From Pseudomonadota bacterium (lineage in GTDB: Bacteria > Pseudomonadota > Alphaproteobacteria > Rhizobiales > Aestuariivirgaceae), in contig CAUJIO010000103.1 of NCBI GenBank assembly GCA_963205315.1, positions 1-64,000 of the forward strand: DNA of 64,000 nt. The letters are read 5' to 3'. This document shows positions 53,005 through 61,309 of this stretch, in pieces (the first letter of the stretch is position 1; each line of letters starts with the position of its first letter). The position numbers were made by a program, and so were the translations under genes. The notes under the pieces are model-generated. The model did not search any database, was not told the origin of the DNA, and saw only the letters and a list, made by a program, of their open reading frames with translations.

Positions 53005-54528
53005 CTAGAAATCGGTCTTCTCGCCGCCCTCCTCTACCCGGCGCGCGACGAAGGCAACGATTTCCTCAGCAATCGCTGGATCCATGTAGGGTTCCGAATA
53101 TTCCGCCAATGCCTGCTTCCACAGGGCATTGGCCTTCTTCTCCGCCGTCGGCGATCCTGCGGCCTGCCAGCTCGGGAAATTGCGCCAGTCTGAAATCAGC
53201 GGCTGATAGAAGGCGGTGGAATAGCGTTCCAGCGTATGCTGCGCGCCGAAGAAATGCCCGCCGGGGCCCACCTCCTGGATCGCCGAGAAAGCCATCGCAT
53301 CGTCGTCGACGATCATCGGCTTCAGATATTCCTGGACCATCTGCAGCAGGTCGATGTCGAGCGCGAATTTTTCGTAGGAAGCCACAAGGCCGCCTTCCAT
53401 CCAGCCCGCCGCGTGCTGGATGACATTGCCACCGCCCATGATGGCGCCCCACAGCGAGAATACCGATTCATAGGCCGCCTGCGCATCCACACTGTTGGCG
53501 GCGTTGGTGTTCGACGTGCGGTAGGGCAGCTTGTAGCGCCTCGCCAGCTGGCCGCCGATGATGCAGGCCTTCATATATTCCGGCGTGCCAAACGCAGGAG
53601 CCCCCGACTTCATGTCGACATTGGACGTGAAGCCGCCATAGACAAAGGGCGCGCCGGGATTCGTCAGTTGCGACAGCGCCAACCCCGCCAACGCCTCGGC
53701 GTTCTGTTCGACAAGCGCACCGATGATCGTGACCGGTGCCATGGCGCCGGCCAACGTGAAGGGCGTCACCACGCAGACCTGATTGAGACGTGCCATCTCG
53801 ATGATGCCCATCGCCATCGGCGTATCGAGCTTGAGCGGCGAGTTGGTGTTGATGACGGTATAGGCGGAGGGTTCGCGCAACAATTGTTCCTGGCTGACAC
53901 CGCGCGCGATGCGGATGATTTCCAGTCCGTCGAAGAGCCGTGCCCGGCCGGTCGAATAGATGAACGGCACCTTGTCGGAATAGCGCATCTTGTTGGCGGT
54001 GATGTGCAGATGCCGCACCGAGGCATGGACATCGAGCGCGTCGACCGAGGCGCCACCCGCTGTGTGTACTGTGTTGAAGAACTGCGACAGCTTCACAAAA
54101 TTCCCGGCGTCCTCCAGCGTGCCCGGACGCCTGCCGCGGTCGAGGTCGGAGCAGTTCGGCGGCCCGCCAACCGGAGCAAAGGTGATCCACTTGCCGCCGA
54201 TCTGCACATTGTGCGCGGGATTGCGGGCGTGAAAGGTGAATTCGCTCGGTGGTGTCTTCAGCGCCTCATCGATGATGTCGCGGCCAATGCGCACGCGCTC
54301 ACCGCTGACGCGGGCACCAGCCTTCTGCAGGATGTCGCGCGCCTCGGGTAGTAGGACATCCATTCCGATGTCCTCCAGCACCTTCATCGACTGGCGGTGG
54401 ATGGCCTCGATCTGGTCGTCCGAGAGAATGCGCGAAGGTTCGAGCGTCAATTGCGGCTGATGCCAGGGCAATTGCTGGATCGGCGTATGCGCGGCATCGG
54501 CGCGGCGGCCACGGCGAATTGCGGTCAT
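53005..54528 (-). CDS. Trimethylamine methyltransferase (MttB)-family protein, non-pyrrolysine, copy 2
   Basis: 507 aa. COG5598/MttB superfamily TIM barrel; shared landmarks with the copy at 56376 include TPFTLAGAMAPVT, GGFTSNVDMKSGAPAFGTPE and GPGGHFFGAQHTL. There is no in-frame amber codon and no pyl genes, so it belongs to the non-pyrrolysine branch (for example glycine-betaine, proline-betaine or carnitine demethylases). Such enzymes move a methyl group from a quaternary or tertiary amine to a corrinoid protein; one is encoded at 63377. Fifth gene of the leftward operon; its ATG overlaps the psuG stop (ATGA). Substrate unknown. Confidence 0.88.
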   Translation of the reverse strand: MTAIRRGRRADAAHTPIQQLPWHQPQLTLEPSRILSDDQIEAIHRQSMKVLEDIGMDVLLPEARDILQKAGARVSGERVRIGRDIIDEALKTPPSEFTFHARNPAHNVQIGGKWITFAPVGGPPNCSDLDRGRRPGTLEDAGNFVKLSQFFNTVHTAGGASVDALDVHASVRHLHITANKMRYSDKVPFIYSTGRARLFDGLEIIRIARGVSQEQLLREPSAYTVINTNSPLKLDTPMAMGIIEMARLNQVCVVTPFTLAGAMAPVTIIGALVEQNAEALAGLALSQLTNPGAPFVYGGFTSNVDMKSGAPAFGTPEYMKACIIGGQLARRYKLPYRTSNTNAANSVDAQAAYESVFSLWGAIMGGGNVIQHAAGWMEGGLVASYEKFALDIDLLQMVQEYLKPMIVDDDAMAFSAIQEVGPGGHFFGAQHTLERYSTAFYQPLISDWRNFPSWQAAGSPTAEKKANALWKQALAEYSEPYMDPAIAEEIVAFVARRVEEGGEKTDF

Positions 54529-55445
54529 GATGTCTTTCCTGCAAATGCGACGGCAATGGCCGCACCAACTTCAGCATTGTTTTTCGCCAGCGCGATATTC
54601 GCCGTCAGCGAACGTCCACCGGTCACGCCAGCGATTTCGGCGAGGAGGAAGGGCGTAAGGTCCTTGCCGATGATGCCGCGTTCGTCGGCAGACTTCACCG
54701 CCGCCGCAATGACGGGTGCAATTTCATCCGCCGGAATTTCCGAACCTTGAGGAATGGGATTAGCCACGACCACGCCGCCACGCAATCCCATCTCCCACTT
54801 GGCCTTCATGAGGGCTGCGAGTTCATCCGGCGTATCGCAGCGCATCGGCACCGTGTGGCCGCTGCGGCGCGAATAGAAGGCCGGGAATTCGTCGGTGCCG
54901 TAGCCCACCACGGGTACACCCAATGTCTCAAGCGTCTCGAGTGTCAGCGCGAGATCGAGAATGGCCTTGGCTCCCGCCGTCACCACGGCGACATTGCTTT
55001 CGGCAAACTCGGTCATGTCTGCGGAAATATCGAAACTGTCCTCGGCGCCACGGTGAACACCACCGATCCCACCGGTCGCGAAGACGTGGATGCCAGCCAT
55101 CGCCGCAAGCCGCATGGTGGAAGCCACCGTGGTTGCGCCATCGCGTTTCATCGCCACAGCATAGGGAAGATCGCGCACGGACACCTTGGCAATGTTGCGG
55201 CCTTCGCAGCCAAGATATTCGAGTTCGTCAGGCGACAGGCCTATGTGAATGCACCCCTGCAAAATGGCGATGGTCGCCGGCACGGCGCCGCCCTCACGCA
55301 CGATCTGTTCGACCTCGCGTGCCGTCCGCACATTGTCTGGATAGGGCATGCCATGGGCAATGATGGTCGATTCCAGTGCGACGACAGCGCTACCGCGCGC
55401 CAGGGCGTCGCGCACATCGTTGGTGATCATCAGCTCATGCGGCAC
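54525..55445 (-). CDS. psuG: Pseudouridine-5'-phosphate glycosidase
   Basis: 306 aa (E. coli PsuG about 310). Starts at a GTG with AGGGG upstream; N-terminus VALESTIIAHGMPYPDNV and the later ATGGIGGVHRGAEDSFDISAD (metal-binding Asp region), TAGAKAILDLALTLE (catalytic Lys) and VVGYGTDEFPAFYSRRSG are all conserved. It splits pseudouridine-5'-phosphate into uracil and ribose-5-phosphate, breaking the C-C glycosidic bond. Lies between psuK and a MttB homologue and overlaps the latter by 4 nt. This gene order is unusual and is discussed under findings. Confidence 0.93.
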   Translation of the reverse strand: MPHELMITNDVRDALARGSAVVALESTIIAHGMPYPDNVRTAREVEQIVREGGAVPATIAILQGCIHIGLSPDELEYLGCEGRNIAKVSVRDLPYAVAMKRDGATTVASTMRLAAMAGIHVFATGGIGGVHRGAEDSFDISADMTEFAESNVAVVTAGAKAILDLALTLETLETLGVPVVGYGTDEFPAFYSRRSGHTVPMRCDTPDELAALMKAKWEMGLRGGVVVANPIPQGSEIPADEIAPVIAAAVKSADERGIIGKDLTPFLLAEIAGVTGGRSLTANIALAKNNAEVGAAIAVAFAGKTS

Positions 55446-55457
55446 GTCATGTTCCCC

Positions 55458-56369
55458 TCAGAATCCAGCAATGTGTTTAAGTCTATCACGGCTGAGTTCG
55501 GCTGACACCGAGTCGCGAGACGACAATTTGATCGCGGCTGCGGCCTGGCCCAGGGTTGCCGCCCGCGCCAGCGGCAGGCCTTCGAGAATGCCGGCGGCGA
55601 GACCCGCAACGGCGGCGTCGCCGGCGCCTGTCACATCGGCAATGTTCAGTGTGCCGGGTGCAGCAACATCGAACCGACCGGCTGGCGATGACGCCACCGC
55701 ACCCTTCGCCCCGCGATGAACGACGATGTTCTCGAAACCGAGCCCATGCAATGCGGCAATGGCACGATCGAGGTCTTTCTCACGCGTCAGGGTTTCAAGC
55801 TGCTGCTGGTTTGGCGTGATGGCAAAGACGGGCTTGGTGCGTTTGAATTTCAGCAGCTTCTTCGCCTTCGGCACCGAGACGGGTTCGATTATCAGACGCA
55901 CGCCGGTTCGCGCCGAGAAAGCACAGAGCCAATGGAGGCATGCGGCATCGATGTTGCAGTCGGCCACCAGCATGTCCGCTGAGGATAGCTGACCCGCAAC
56001 GGCTTCAAGGTGCTTCGGCTTCAGCCATTCGATGTTGTGCATGTCATTGACGGCACTCTGCAGTTCGCCCTTGCGATCGAGGATGACGAGATAAGTCCCC
56101 GTCGACGCAGGTCCGGTGAGTGTCAGGGCAAGGCCGACACCAGCGGCCTCCGTCGTTTCGCGCACCAGTCGGCCGTTGGAGTCGTTACCAAGCACCGTCA
56201 GCAGTGATACCTGCATTCCGAGGCGCGCCAGATTCTCGGCGATATTGCGGCCCACACCACCGACTGACACCGTCACTTCGCCGGGGTTCGACGTCGCGCC
56301 GACAAAGGCGCCGCTGACGCGGCCCTTTATATCGACGTTGGCTCCTCCGATGACGATGACCTTTGACAT
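55458..56369 (-). CDS. psuK: Pseudouridine kinase, PfkB family
   Basis: 303 aa from the ATG at 56369, six bases after the stop of the upstream mttB homologue. PfkB landmarks: VIVIGGANVDIKG at the start, VGGVGRNIAENLARLG (nucleoside-binding) and the ATP/anion-hole motif DVTGAGDAAVAGLAAG near the end with the catalytic Asp. The start GGANVDIKG and SNPGEVTVSVGGVGRN match PsuK more than ribokinase. It phosphorylates pseudouridine for PsuG. Adjacent to psuG, 12 bp apart, so the pair is a coupled catabolic unit. Confidence 0.88.
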   Translation of the reverse strand: MSKVIVIGGANVDIKGRVSGAFVGATSNPGEVTVSVGGVGRNIAENLARLGMQVSLLTVLGNDSNGRLVRETTEAAGVGLALTLTGPASTGTYLVILDRKGELQSAVNDMHNIEWLKPKHLEAVAGQLSSADMLVADCNIDAACLHWLCAFSARTGVRLIIEPVSVPKAKKLLKFKRTKPVFAITPNQQQLETLTREKDLDRAIAALHGLGFENIVVHRGAKGAVASSPAGRFDVAAPGTLNIADVTGAGDAAVAGLAAGILEGLPLARAATLGQAAAAIKLSSRDSVSAELSRDRLKHIAGF

Positions 56370-56375
56370 GGTCAA

Positions 56376-57947
56376 TCAGAAATCAGTGGGCGCGCCACCC
56401 TCGGCCTTGCGGCGCTCGACGAAGGCATTGAGTTCGTCCTTCACCGCGGCATCGATGGCCGGTTCCTGATAATCGGCCAGTGCCTGTTTCCACACGCTGT
56501 TGGCACGTTGCCAGGCTTCCGGCTTACCCGCCGCCAGCCATTGCTGATTGTTGCGCCAGTCGGAGACGATTGGTGCATAGAAGGCGTTGGTGTAGCGGCC
56601 CAGCGTGTGCTGCGCGCCAAAGAAATGCCCCCCCGGACCAACTTCGCGGATTGCCTCGACGCCCAGAGCATCTTCAGTTGTTTCAAGAGGTTGCATGAAC
56701 TCCATGACCATCTGTATCAAGTCGCAGTCGAGCACGAATTTCTCGAAGCTGGCCACCAGTCCGCCTTCCAGCCAGCCGGCGCCATGCATGATCAGATTGC
56801 CGCCGCCCATGGTGAGGCCCCACAATGAGAAAACGCTTTCATACGCCGCCTGGGCATCGACGGTATTGGCGGCGCAGGTATTTGAGGTGCGGAACGGCAC
56901 CTTGTAGCGCCGCGCCAACTGCCCGCCGACAATGGTGGCCTTCATATATTCGGGCGTGCCAAAAGCGGGCGCGCCCGATTTCATGTCGACGTTGGAAGTG
57001 AAGCCGCCATAGATCACCGGCGCACCCTTGCGCACCAGTTGGGTGAAGGCCATGCCAGCGAGTGCTTCGGCATTCTGCTGCACCAGTGCGCCCGCCACCG
57101 TCACCGGCGCCATGGCACCGGCCAGGGTGAAAGGTGTGACGCAGACGATCTGGTTGCGTGACGACATTTCGAGAATGCCGCGCAGCATCGGCGTGTCCAG
57201 CTTCAGCGGCGAGTTTGTGTTGACGATGGTTAACAGCGAGGGCTCGCGCTCCAGCTGCTCGTGGCTGATGCCGCGGGCGATGCGGGCGATCTCGATGCCA
57301 TCGAGAATGCGCTCGGATCCCAGCGAATAGGCGTGGAACGGCTTGTCGGTCATCACCGCCATGTCGCGCAGTGCTTCGAGATGGCGGACGGAGGCGTGAA
57401 TGTCGATCGGCTCGACCGGATAGCCCGACAGGAATCCGATGCAATTGAAGTATTGTGCAAGCTTGAGGAAATTGCGGAAGTCGGCCTGGTTGCCGCTGCG
57501 CCTGCCGCCATCCATGTCGGAACTGTTGGGCGGGCTGGCGACGGTGCCGAACACCATGTTGTTGCCGCCGATGCGCTGGCTGTTCTCGGGGTTGCGAGCG
57601 TGGAAGGTGAACTCGGCCGGCACCGAACGCATCAGTTCTTCGATCATGGCGAGATCGAATCGTACGCGCTCTCCTTGCACATCGGCGCCCGCCGCCTTGA
57701 GCATGTCGCGGGCTTCGGGCAGCGTGAAGTCCATGCCGATCTCGGACAGCACGCGCAGCGAGGCATGATGAATTGACTCGATCTCGTCATCCGAGACGAT
57801 CTGCATTGGCGGAAAGGCGCGGGCCAGCTTGCGGCGCGGCAATTGCGCCACGGGCGCGCGGCCCGAGGCCGATGTAGCACGGCGGCCACCGCCTTCGCGG
57901 CGAGAGCGCCGTGAGGTTTCCGGGCTGGAAGTCTCGATATCGGTCAA
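56376..57947 (-). CDS. Trimethylamine methyltransferase (MttB)-family protein, non-pyrrolysine, copy 1
   Basis: 523 aa, from a TTG at 57947 (SD AAGGAAA; the TTGA overlaps the LysR stop). Basic N-terminal leader (SRRSRREGGGRRATSASGR) followed by the MttB TIM barrel with TPFTLAGAMAPVT, GGFTSNVDMKSGAPAFGTPE and GPGGHFFGAQHTL in common with copy 2; the last residues EGGAPTDF also match copy 2 (EGGEKTDF). A duplicate pair flanking psuK/psuG. No amber codon. Expected to demethylate an N-methyl compound onto a corrinoid protein. Confidence 0.88.
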   Translation of the reverse strand: MTDIETSSPETSRRSRREGGGRRATSASGRAPVAQLPRRKLARAFPPMQIVSDDEIESIHHASLRVLSEIGMDFTLPEARDMLKAAGADVQGERVRFDLAMIEELMRSVPAEFTFHARNPENSQRIGGNNMVFGTVASPPNSSDMDGGRRSGNQADFRNFLKLAQYFNCIGFLSGYPVEPIDIHASVRHLEALRDMAVMTDKPFHAYSLGSERILDGIEIARIARGISHEQLEREPSLLTIVNTNSPLKLDTPMLRGILEMSSRNQIVCVTPFTLAGAMAPVTVAGALVQQNAEALAGMAFTQLVRKGAPVIYGGFTSNVDMKSGAPAFGTPEYMKATIVGGQLARRYKVPFRTSNTCAANTVDAQAAYESVFSLWGLTMGGGNLIMHGAGWLEGGLVASFEKFVLDCDLIQMVMEFMQPLETTEDALGVEAIREVGPGGHFFGAQHTLGRYTNAFYAPIVSDWRNNQQWLAAGKPEAWQRANSVWKQALADYQEPAIDAAVKDELNAFVERRKAEGGAPTDF

Positions 57948-58876
57948 GATGCTTTTCCTTTTTCGCGGTAGGCTTCGAGCGATGGATCGGCGGCAATCTG
58001 CTTCACCAGCCAGTCCTCGAAGCGTTTGATCTTGGGTTTCATGCGGTGCTCCGCATTGCAGGCGAACAGCCAGTTGTGCCGGTGCTGCACCTTCAGCGGG
58101 AAAGGCTGTACGAGGCGGCCCATCTTGATTTCTTCCGTCGCGAAGGGGCCGATGGTCATGGCAACACCGCGGCCTTCGATGGCCGCTTCCTGTGCGAGGA
58201 TGTAACTGTCGAAGGCCAACCGGTCGGACAGCTTGATACCCTTCACGCCGGCCGCCTCCAACCAGATGTGCCAGTCTTCTTCTGCCGTGTAGACATAAAG
58301 CAGCTTGTGCTTTTTCAGGTCTTCCGGCGTCTTCAGCGCATTGGGGCCTTTCATCAGTTCAGGCGAGCAGATCGGCGTCAGGCGGGAGTTGAACAGTGTG
58401 CGGTAGTAGTGATCGGGGGAACGGTTGCGGGCGAGGATCAATCCGACATCGACATTCTTCTCGTCGAAGTCCCAGTCGAAATAGGACGTCGAAAGTCTGA
58501 CCTTCATGTCGGGAAAGCGGCGTTCGAAATCGTGCAGACGCGGGATCAGCCATTTCAGTGCGACGGTAACATACACCTGCACGGTCAGTTCATTATCGGC
58601 GGCCGAGGGCTTCAGCGCGCGGGTCTGCGCCTCGATCATATCGAAGGCCTCGCGCACCGGCGGAAAATACGTGTGCCCGGCTTGCGTCAGTTCGGCGCGC
58701 CTGGCATCGCGCCGGAAAAGCTGCACGCCGAGGCGCTGTTCCAAGGATTTCACCTGATGGCTCACGGCCGAGCGGGTGATACCCAATTCACCGGAGGCGA
58801 GGCGGAAACTGCCCAGCCGGGCAGCAGCCTCGAAGGCGGTCAGTGCGCGCAGCGGTGGCAGGTCACGTCTGGCCAA
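57944..58876 (-). CDS. LysR-family regulator (GcvA-like) of the methyltransferase locus
   Basis: 310 aa from a TTG with GAGGAA upstream. N-terminus RRDLPPLRALTAFEAAARLGSFRLASGELGITRSAVSHQVKSLE is the GcvA/AmpR-type winged helix; ligand domain from about 95. It is the first gene of the leftward mttB-psuK-psuG-mttB operon (4-nt overlap), so it controls its own operon and, across a 180-bp gap, the rightward mttB gene. The inducer is presumably the methylated substrate or its product. Confidence 0.9.
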   Translation of the reverse strand: MARRDLPPLRALTAFEAAARLGSFRLASGELGITRSAVSHQVKSLEQRLGVQLFRRDARRAELTQAGHTYFPPVREAFDMIEAQTRALKPSAADNELTVQVYVTVALKWLIPRLHDFERRFPDMKVRLSTSYFDWDFDEKNVDVGLILARNRSPDHYYRTLFNSRLTPICSPELMKGPNALKTPEDLKKHKLLYVYTAEEDWHIWLEAAGVKGIKLSDRLAFDSYILAQEAAIEGRGVAMTIGPFATEEIKMGRLVQPFPLKVQHRHNWLFACNAEHRMKPKIKRFEDWLVKQIAADPSLEAYREKGKAS

Positions 58877-58919
58877 GATTCCTCACCCGTCTTTTGATGC
58901 CCTGTTCTATCACCATTGA

Positions 58920-58954
58920 AAACCATGGGTTAAGAGGCGAATGATGAAACCATG
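58920..58954. promoter_or_regulatory. Candidate LysR binding region between the divergent operons
   Basis: AAACCATG occurs twice, at 58920-58927 and 58947-58954 (27 bp apart), the first being part of the palindrome AACC-ATG-GGTT at 58921-58931. Suitable for a LysR tetramer controlling both operons. The same 180-bp gap must hold two divergent promoters. Confidence 0.4.
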
Positions 58955-59056
58955 CCGAAAATGTGGTGAAATAATCTCACGTCTTGTACTGAAAGATAAG
59001 CCGTTGAAACCTGCCCGCAAAACAGCGGATATAGGGCTTATATCAGGAGTCCGATC

Positions 59057-60634
59057 ATGAGCGCTGTAGAAGACCTTTCCCGCCGCCGCGGTGGCCGTGA
59101 AGCCCGCCGGGCGCTACGGTCCCGTCCGATCCCCATGACAGAGGCTGCCGTCCGCCCCGGCATGGTGGGCGGCCAGTACAAGCCGCTGACCGAGATGGAT
59201 ATGCAGCGCATCCACGAGACGGCGCTGAAGCTGCTGGAAACCGTTGGGCTCGCCCAGGCCATTCCGTCCTGCGTCGAGGCGATGACGGCGCGCGGCTGCT
59301 CGCTCAATGCGCAAGGCCGCCTGTGTATTCCGCGCAGCCTCGTCGAGGACATTCTCGCCAGCTGTGCGCGCAATTTCGTGCTGCACGGACGCGATCCCAA
59401 GCATGACATGGAGCCGTCAGGCAACCGCGTCTACTTCGGCACTGCTGGAGCGGCAGTGCATATCGTCGAGCCTGCAACCAGGACTTATCGCGAGTCCTAT
59501 CTCGCCGATCTCTATGACGCGGCGCGCATCGTCGACAACTGCGACAACATTCACTTCTTCCAGCGGGCGCTGACGGCGCGCGACATGATCACCGGGCACG
59601 ATCTCGACATCAACACGATGTATGCCTGCCTCGCCGGCACGTCGAAGCATGTCGGCACCAGCATGGTCGATCCGGCGCATGTCGACGAGTGCCTGCAGAT
59701 GCTGCATTTCATCGCCGGTGGCGAAGCCAAGTGGCGCGAGCGGCCGTTCGTGTCGCAATCGAACTGCTTTGTCGTGCCGCCGATGAAATTTGCCGAGGAT
59801 GCCTGCCGCTGCCTCGAGGCGGCGGCGCGCGGCGGCATGCCGGTGCTGCTGCTGTCGGCCGCACAAGCGGGCGCCACCTCTCCTGCGGCGCTGGCGGGCA
59901 CCGTCGTTCAGGCGGTGGCGGAATGCCTTGCGGCATTGGTCTACATCAACTGCGTGGTGCCGGGAGCCATTGCGATCTGGGGTCCGTGGCCCTTCGTCTC
60001 GGATCTGCGCACAGGTGCTATGTCGGGGGGCTCGGGCGAACAGGCGCTCATTACGTCGGCCTGCGCCCAGATGGGCCACTTCTACAATCTCACGGTCGGT
60101 TCTGCCGCCGGCATGTGCGACTCGAAAATGCCCGACATGCAAGCGGGTTACGAGAAGGGTGTCACTGCCGGCATTTCGGCGATGACCGGCATCAACCTGA
60201 TGTATGAATCGGCCGGCATGCACGCCTCGCTGCTCGGCTTCTGCCTCGAGAGCCTGCTGATCGACAACGACATGCTGGGCTCGATCAACCGCAATGTGCG
60301 CGGCATCGAGGTCAATGACGAGACGCTGTCGCTGGACGTCATCACCGACGTCTGCGTCAATGGTCCGGGCCACTATCTCGGAAACGAGCAGACGCTAACG
60401 CTGATGCAGAAGGAATATGTCTATCCGCAGATCGCCAACCGCATGAGCCCGAAAGAATGGGCCGAGGCCGGCAAGCCGGATCTGATCGAGCGCGCCACTG
60501 CCCGCAAGATGGAAATCCTCACCACCTACTATCCGGATTACCTGCCCTGGGAGATGGACAAGATCCTCCGCCAGAATCACGATATCAAGCTGCCGCGCAC
60601 GATGATGGAGCCCGGCGACCCGCGCTGGGCCTGA
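59057..60634 (+). CDS. Trimethylamine methyltransferase (MttB)-family protein, non-pyrrolysine, divergent copy 3
   Basis: 525 aa from the ATG at 59057 with AGGAG. More distant from copies 1 and 2 (shares the fold and motifs such as EMDMQRIHETALKLLE and the leader RRRGGREARRALRSRP). Central pieces AAQAGATSPAALAGTVVQ, VVPGAIAIWGPWPFVSD and GPGHYLGNEQTL are characteristic of the MttB/MtgB-like branch. No amber codon. Begins the rightward operon with a Fe-S protein and a homocysteine methyltransferase. Substrate unknown; a betaine or methylamine is plausible. Confidence 0.88.
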   Translation: MSAVEDLSRRRGGREARRALRSRPIPMTEAAVRPGMVGGQYKPLTEMDMQRIHETALKLLETVGLAQAIPSCVEAMTARGCSLNAQGRLCIPRSLVEDILASCARNFVLHGRDPKHDMEPSGNRVYFGTAGAAVHIVEPATRTYRESYLADLYDAARIVDNCDNIHFFQRALTARDMITGHDLDINTMYACLAGTSKHVGTSMVDPAHVDECLQMLHFIAGGEAKWRERPFVSQSNCFVVPPMKFAEDACRCLEAAARGGMPVLLLSAAQAGATSPAALAGTVVQAVAECLAALVYINCVVPGAIAIWGPWPFVSDLRTGAMSGGSGEQALITSACAQMGHFYNLTVGSAAGMCDSKMPDMQAGYEKGVTAGISAMTGINLMYESAGMHASLLGFCLESLLIDNDMLGSINRNVRGIEVNDETLSLDVITDVCVNGPGHYLGNEQTLTLMQKEYVYPQIANRMSPKEWAEAGKPDLIERATARKMEILTTYYPDYLPWEMDKILRQNHDIKLPRTMMEPGDPRWA

Positions 60635-60643
60635 CGCCACATC

Positions 60644-61297
60644 ATGGAGCATCCGGTTCTGAGCGCTATTCGACGGGCGAGTTTCACGCCGCTTGGATGG
60701 TTTGCGCCAGTGCCGGAAGATCGCGTTCCCGGAGAGACGGCGTTCGTCATCCTCCTCGGCAATGCAGGTCCGGACATGTTTCGGCGCTTTGCCCGTGAAC
60801 GTGACCCGCGGCGTGATGCGATGGACGATTGGACGCGTGACGTGGTGTCTGCTCTCGCCCGCGATCTTGACGCGCGCGCCGTCTATCCCTTCGACATGGA
60901 CCCGCCCTATCCCTTTCTCACCTGGGCGCGGCGCGGCGGAGCTGGCCACGTATCGCCGCTCGGCCTCAACATCCACCCGACATACGGACTTTGGCATGCA
61001 TACCGGGCGGCCTTGCTGTTCCCGGTTGCCTTCGATCTGCCGGTCCCCCGGTCCGGTGCCCACCCGTGTGACAGCTGTCTAGCCAAGCCTTGCCTTTCCG
61101 CCTGTCCGGTGCATGCTTTCAGCCCGGCGGGCTATGACGTTCCGGCCTGCGCGGGGCACCTGAAAACGTCGCGAGGTGAGGCATGCATGTCGCGAGGCTG
61201 CCTTGCGCGCCATGCCTGTCCTGTGGGACAAGGATTGGGCTATGCGCCGGCGCAGGCAGAGTTTCACATGCGGGCATTTCTCGTCGCACGTCAGTAG
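60644..61297 (+). CDS. Cys-rich iron-sulfur (ferredoxin-like) protein of the methyltransferase locus
   Basis: 217 aa. Ten-odd Cys are grouped in the C-terminal half: HPCDSCLAKPCLSACP (the C-x2-C-x4-C-x3-CP [4Fe-4S] ligand pattern), then PACAGHLKTSR, ACMSRGCLARHACP. The N-terminal part (MEHPVLSAIRRASFTPLGWF; FAPVPEDRVPG) has no recognised family. I suggest an electron carrier, possibly for reductive reactivation of the cob(II)alamin form of the corrinoid protein, the role RamA plays in methanogens; that is inference from context. Starts 10 bp after copy 3 of mttB. Confidence 0.72.
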   Translation: MEHPVLSAIRRASFTPLGWFAPVPEDRVPGETAFVILLGNAGPDMFRRFARERDPRRDAMDDWTRDVVSALARDLDARAVYPFDMDPPYPFLTWARRGGAGHVSPLGLNIHPTYGLWHAYRAALLFPVAFDLPVPRSGAHPCDSCLAKPCLSACPVHAFSPAGYDVPACAGHLKTSRGEACMSRGCLARHACPVGQGLGYAPAQAEFHMRAFLVARQ

Positions 61298-61309
61298 CTG
61301 GGGGGTTCT

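Noticed and set aside
53005-60634. Possibility that the MttB proteins use pyrrolysine
   Set aside because: All three frames run through without an in-frame TAG and no pyl genes are visible; they fit the non-pyrrolysine branch.
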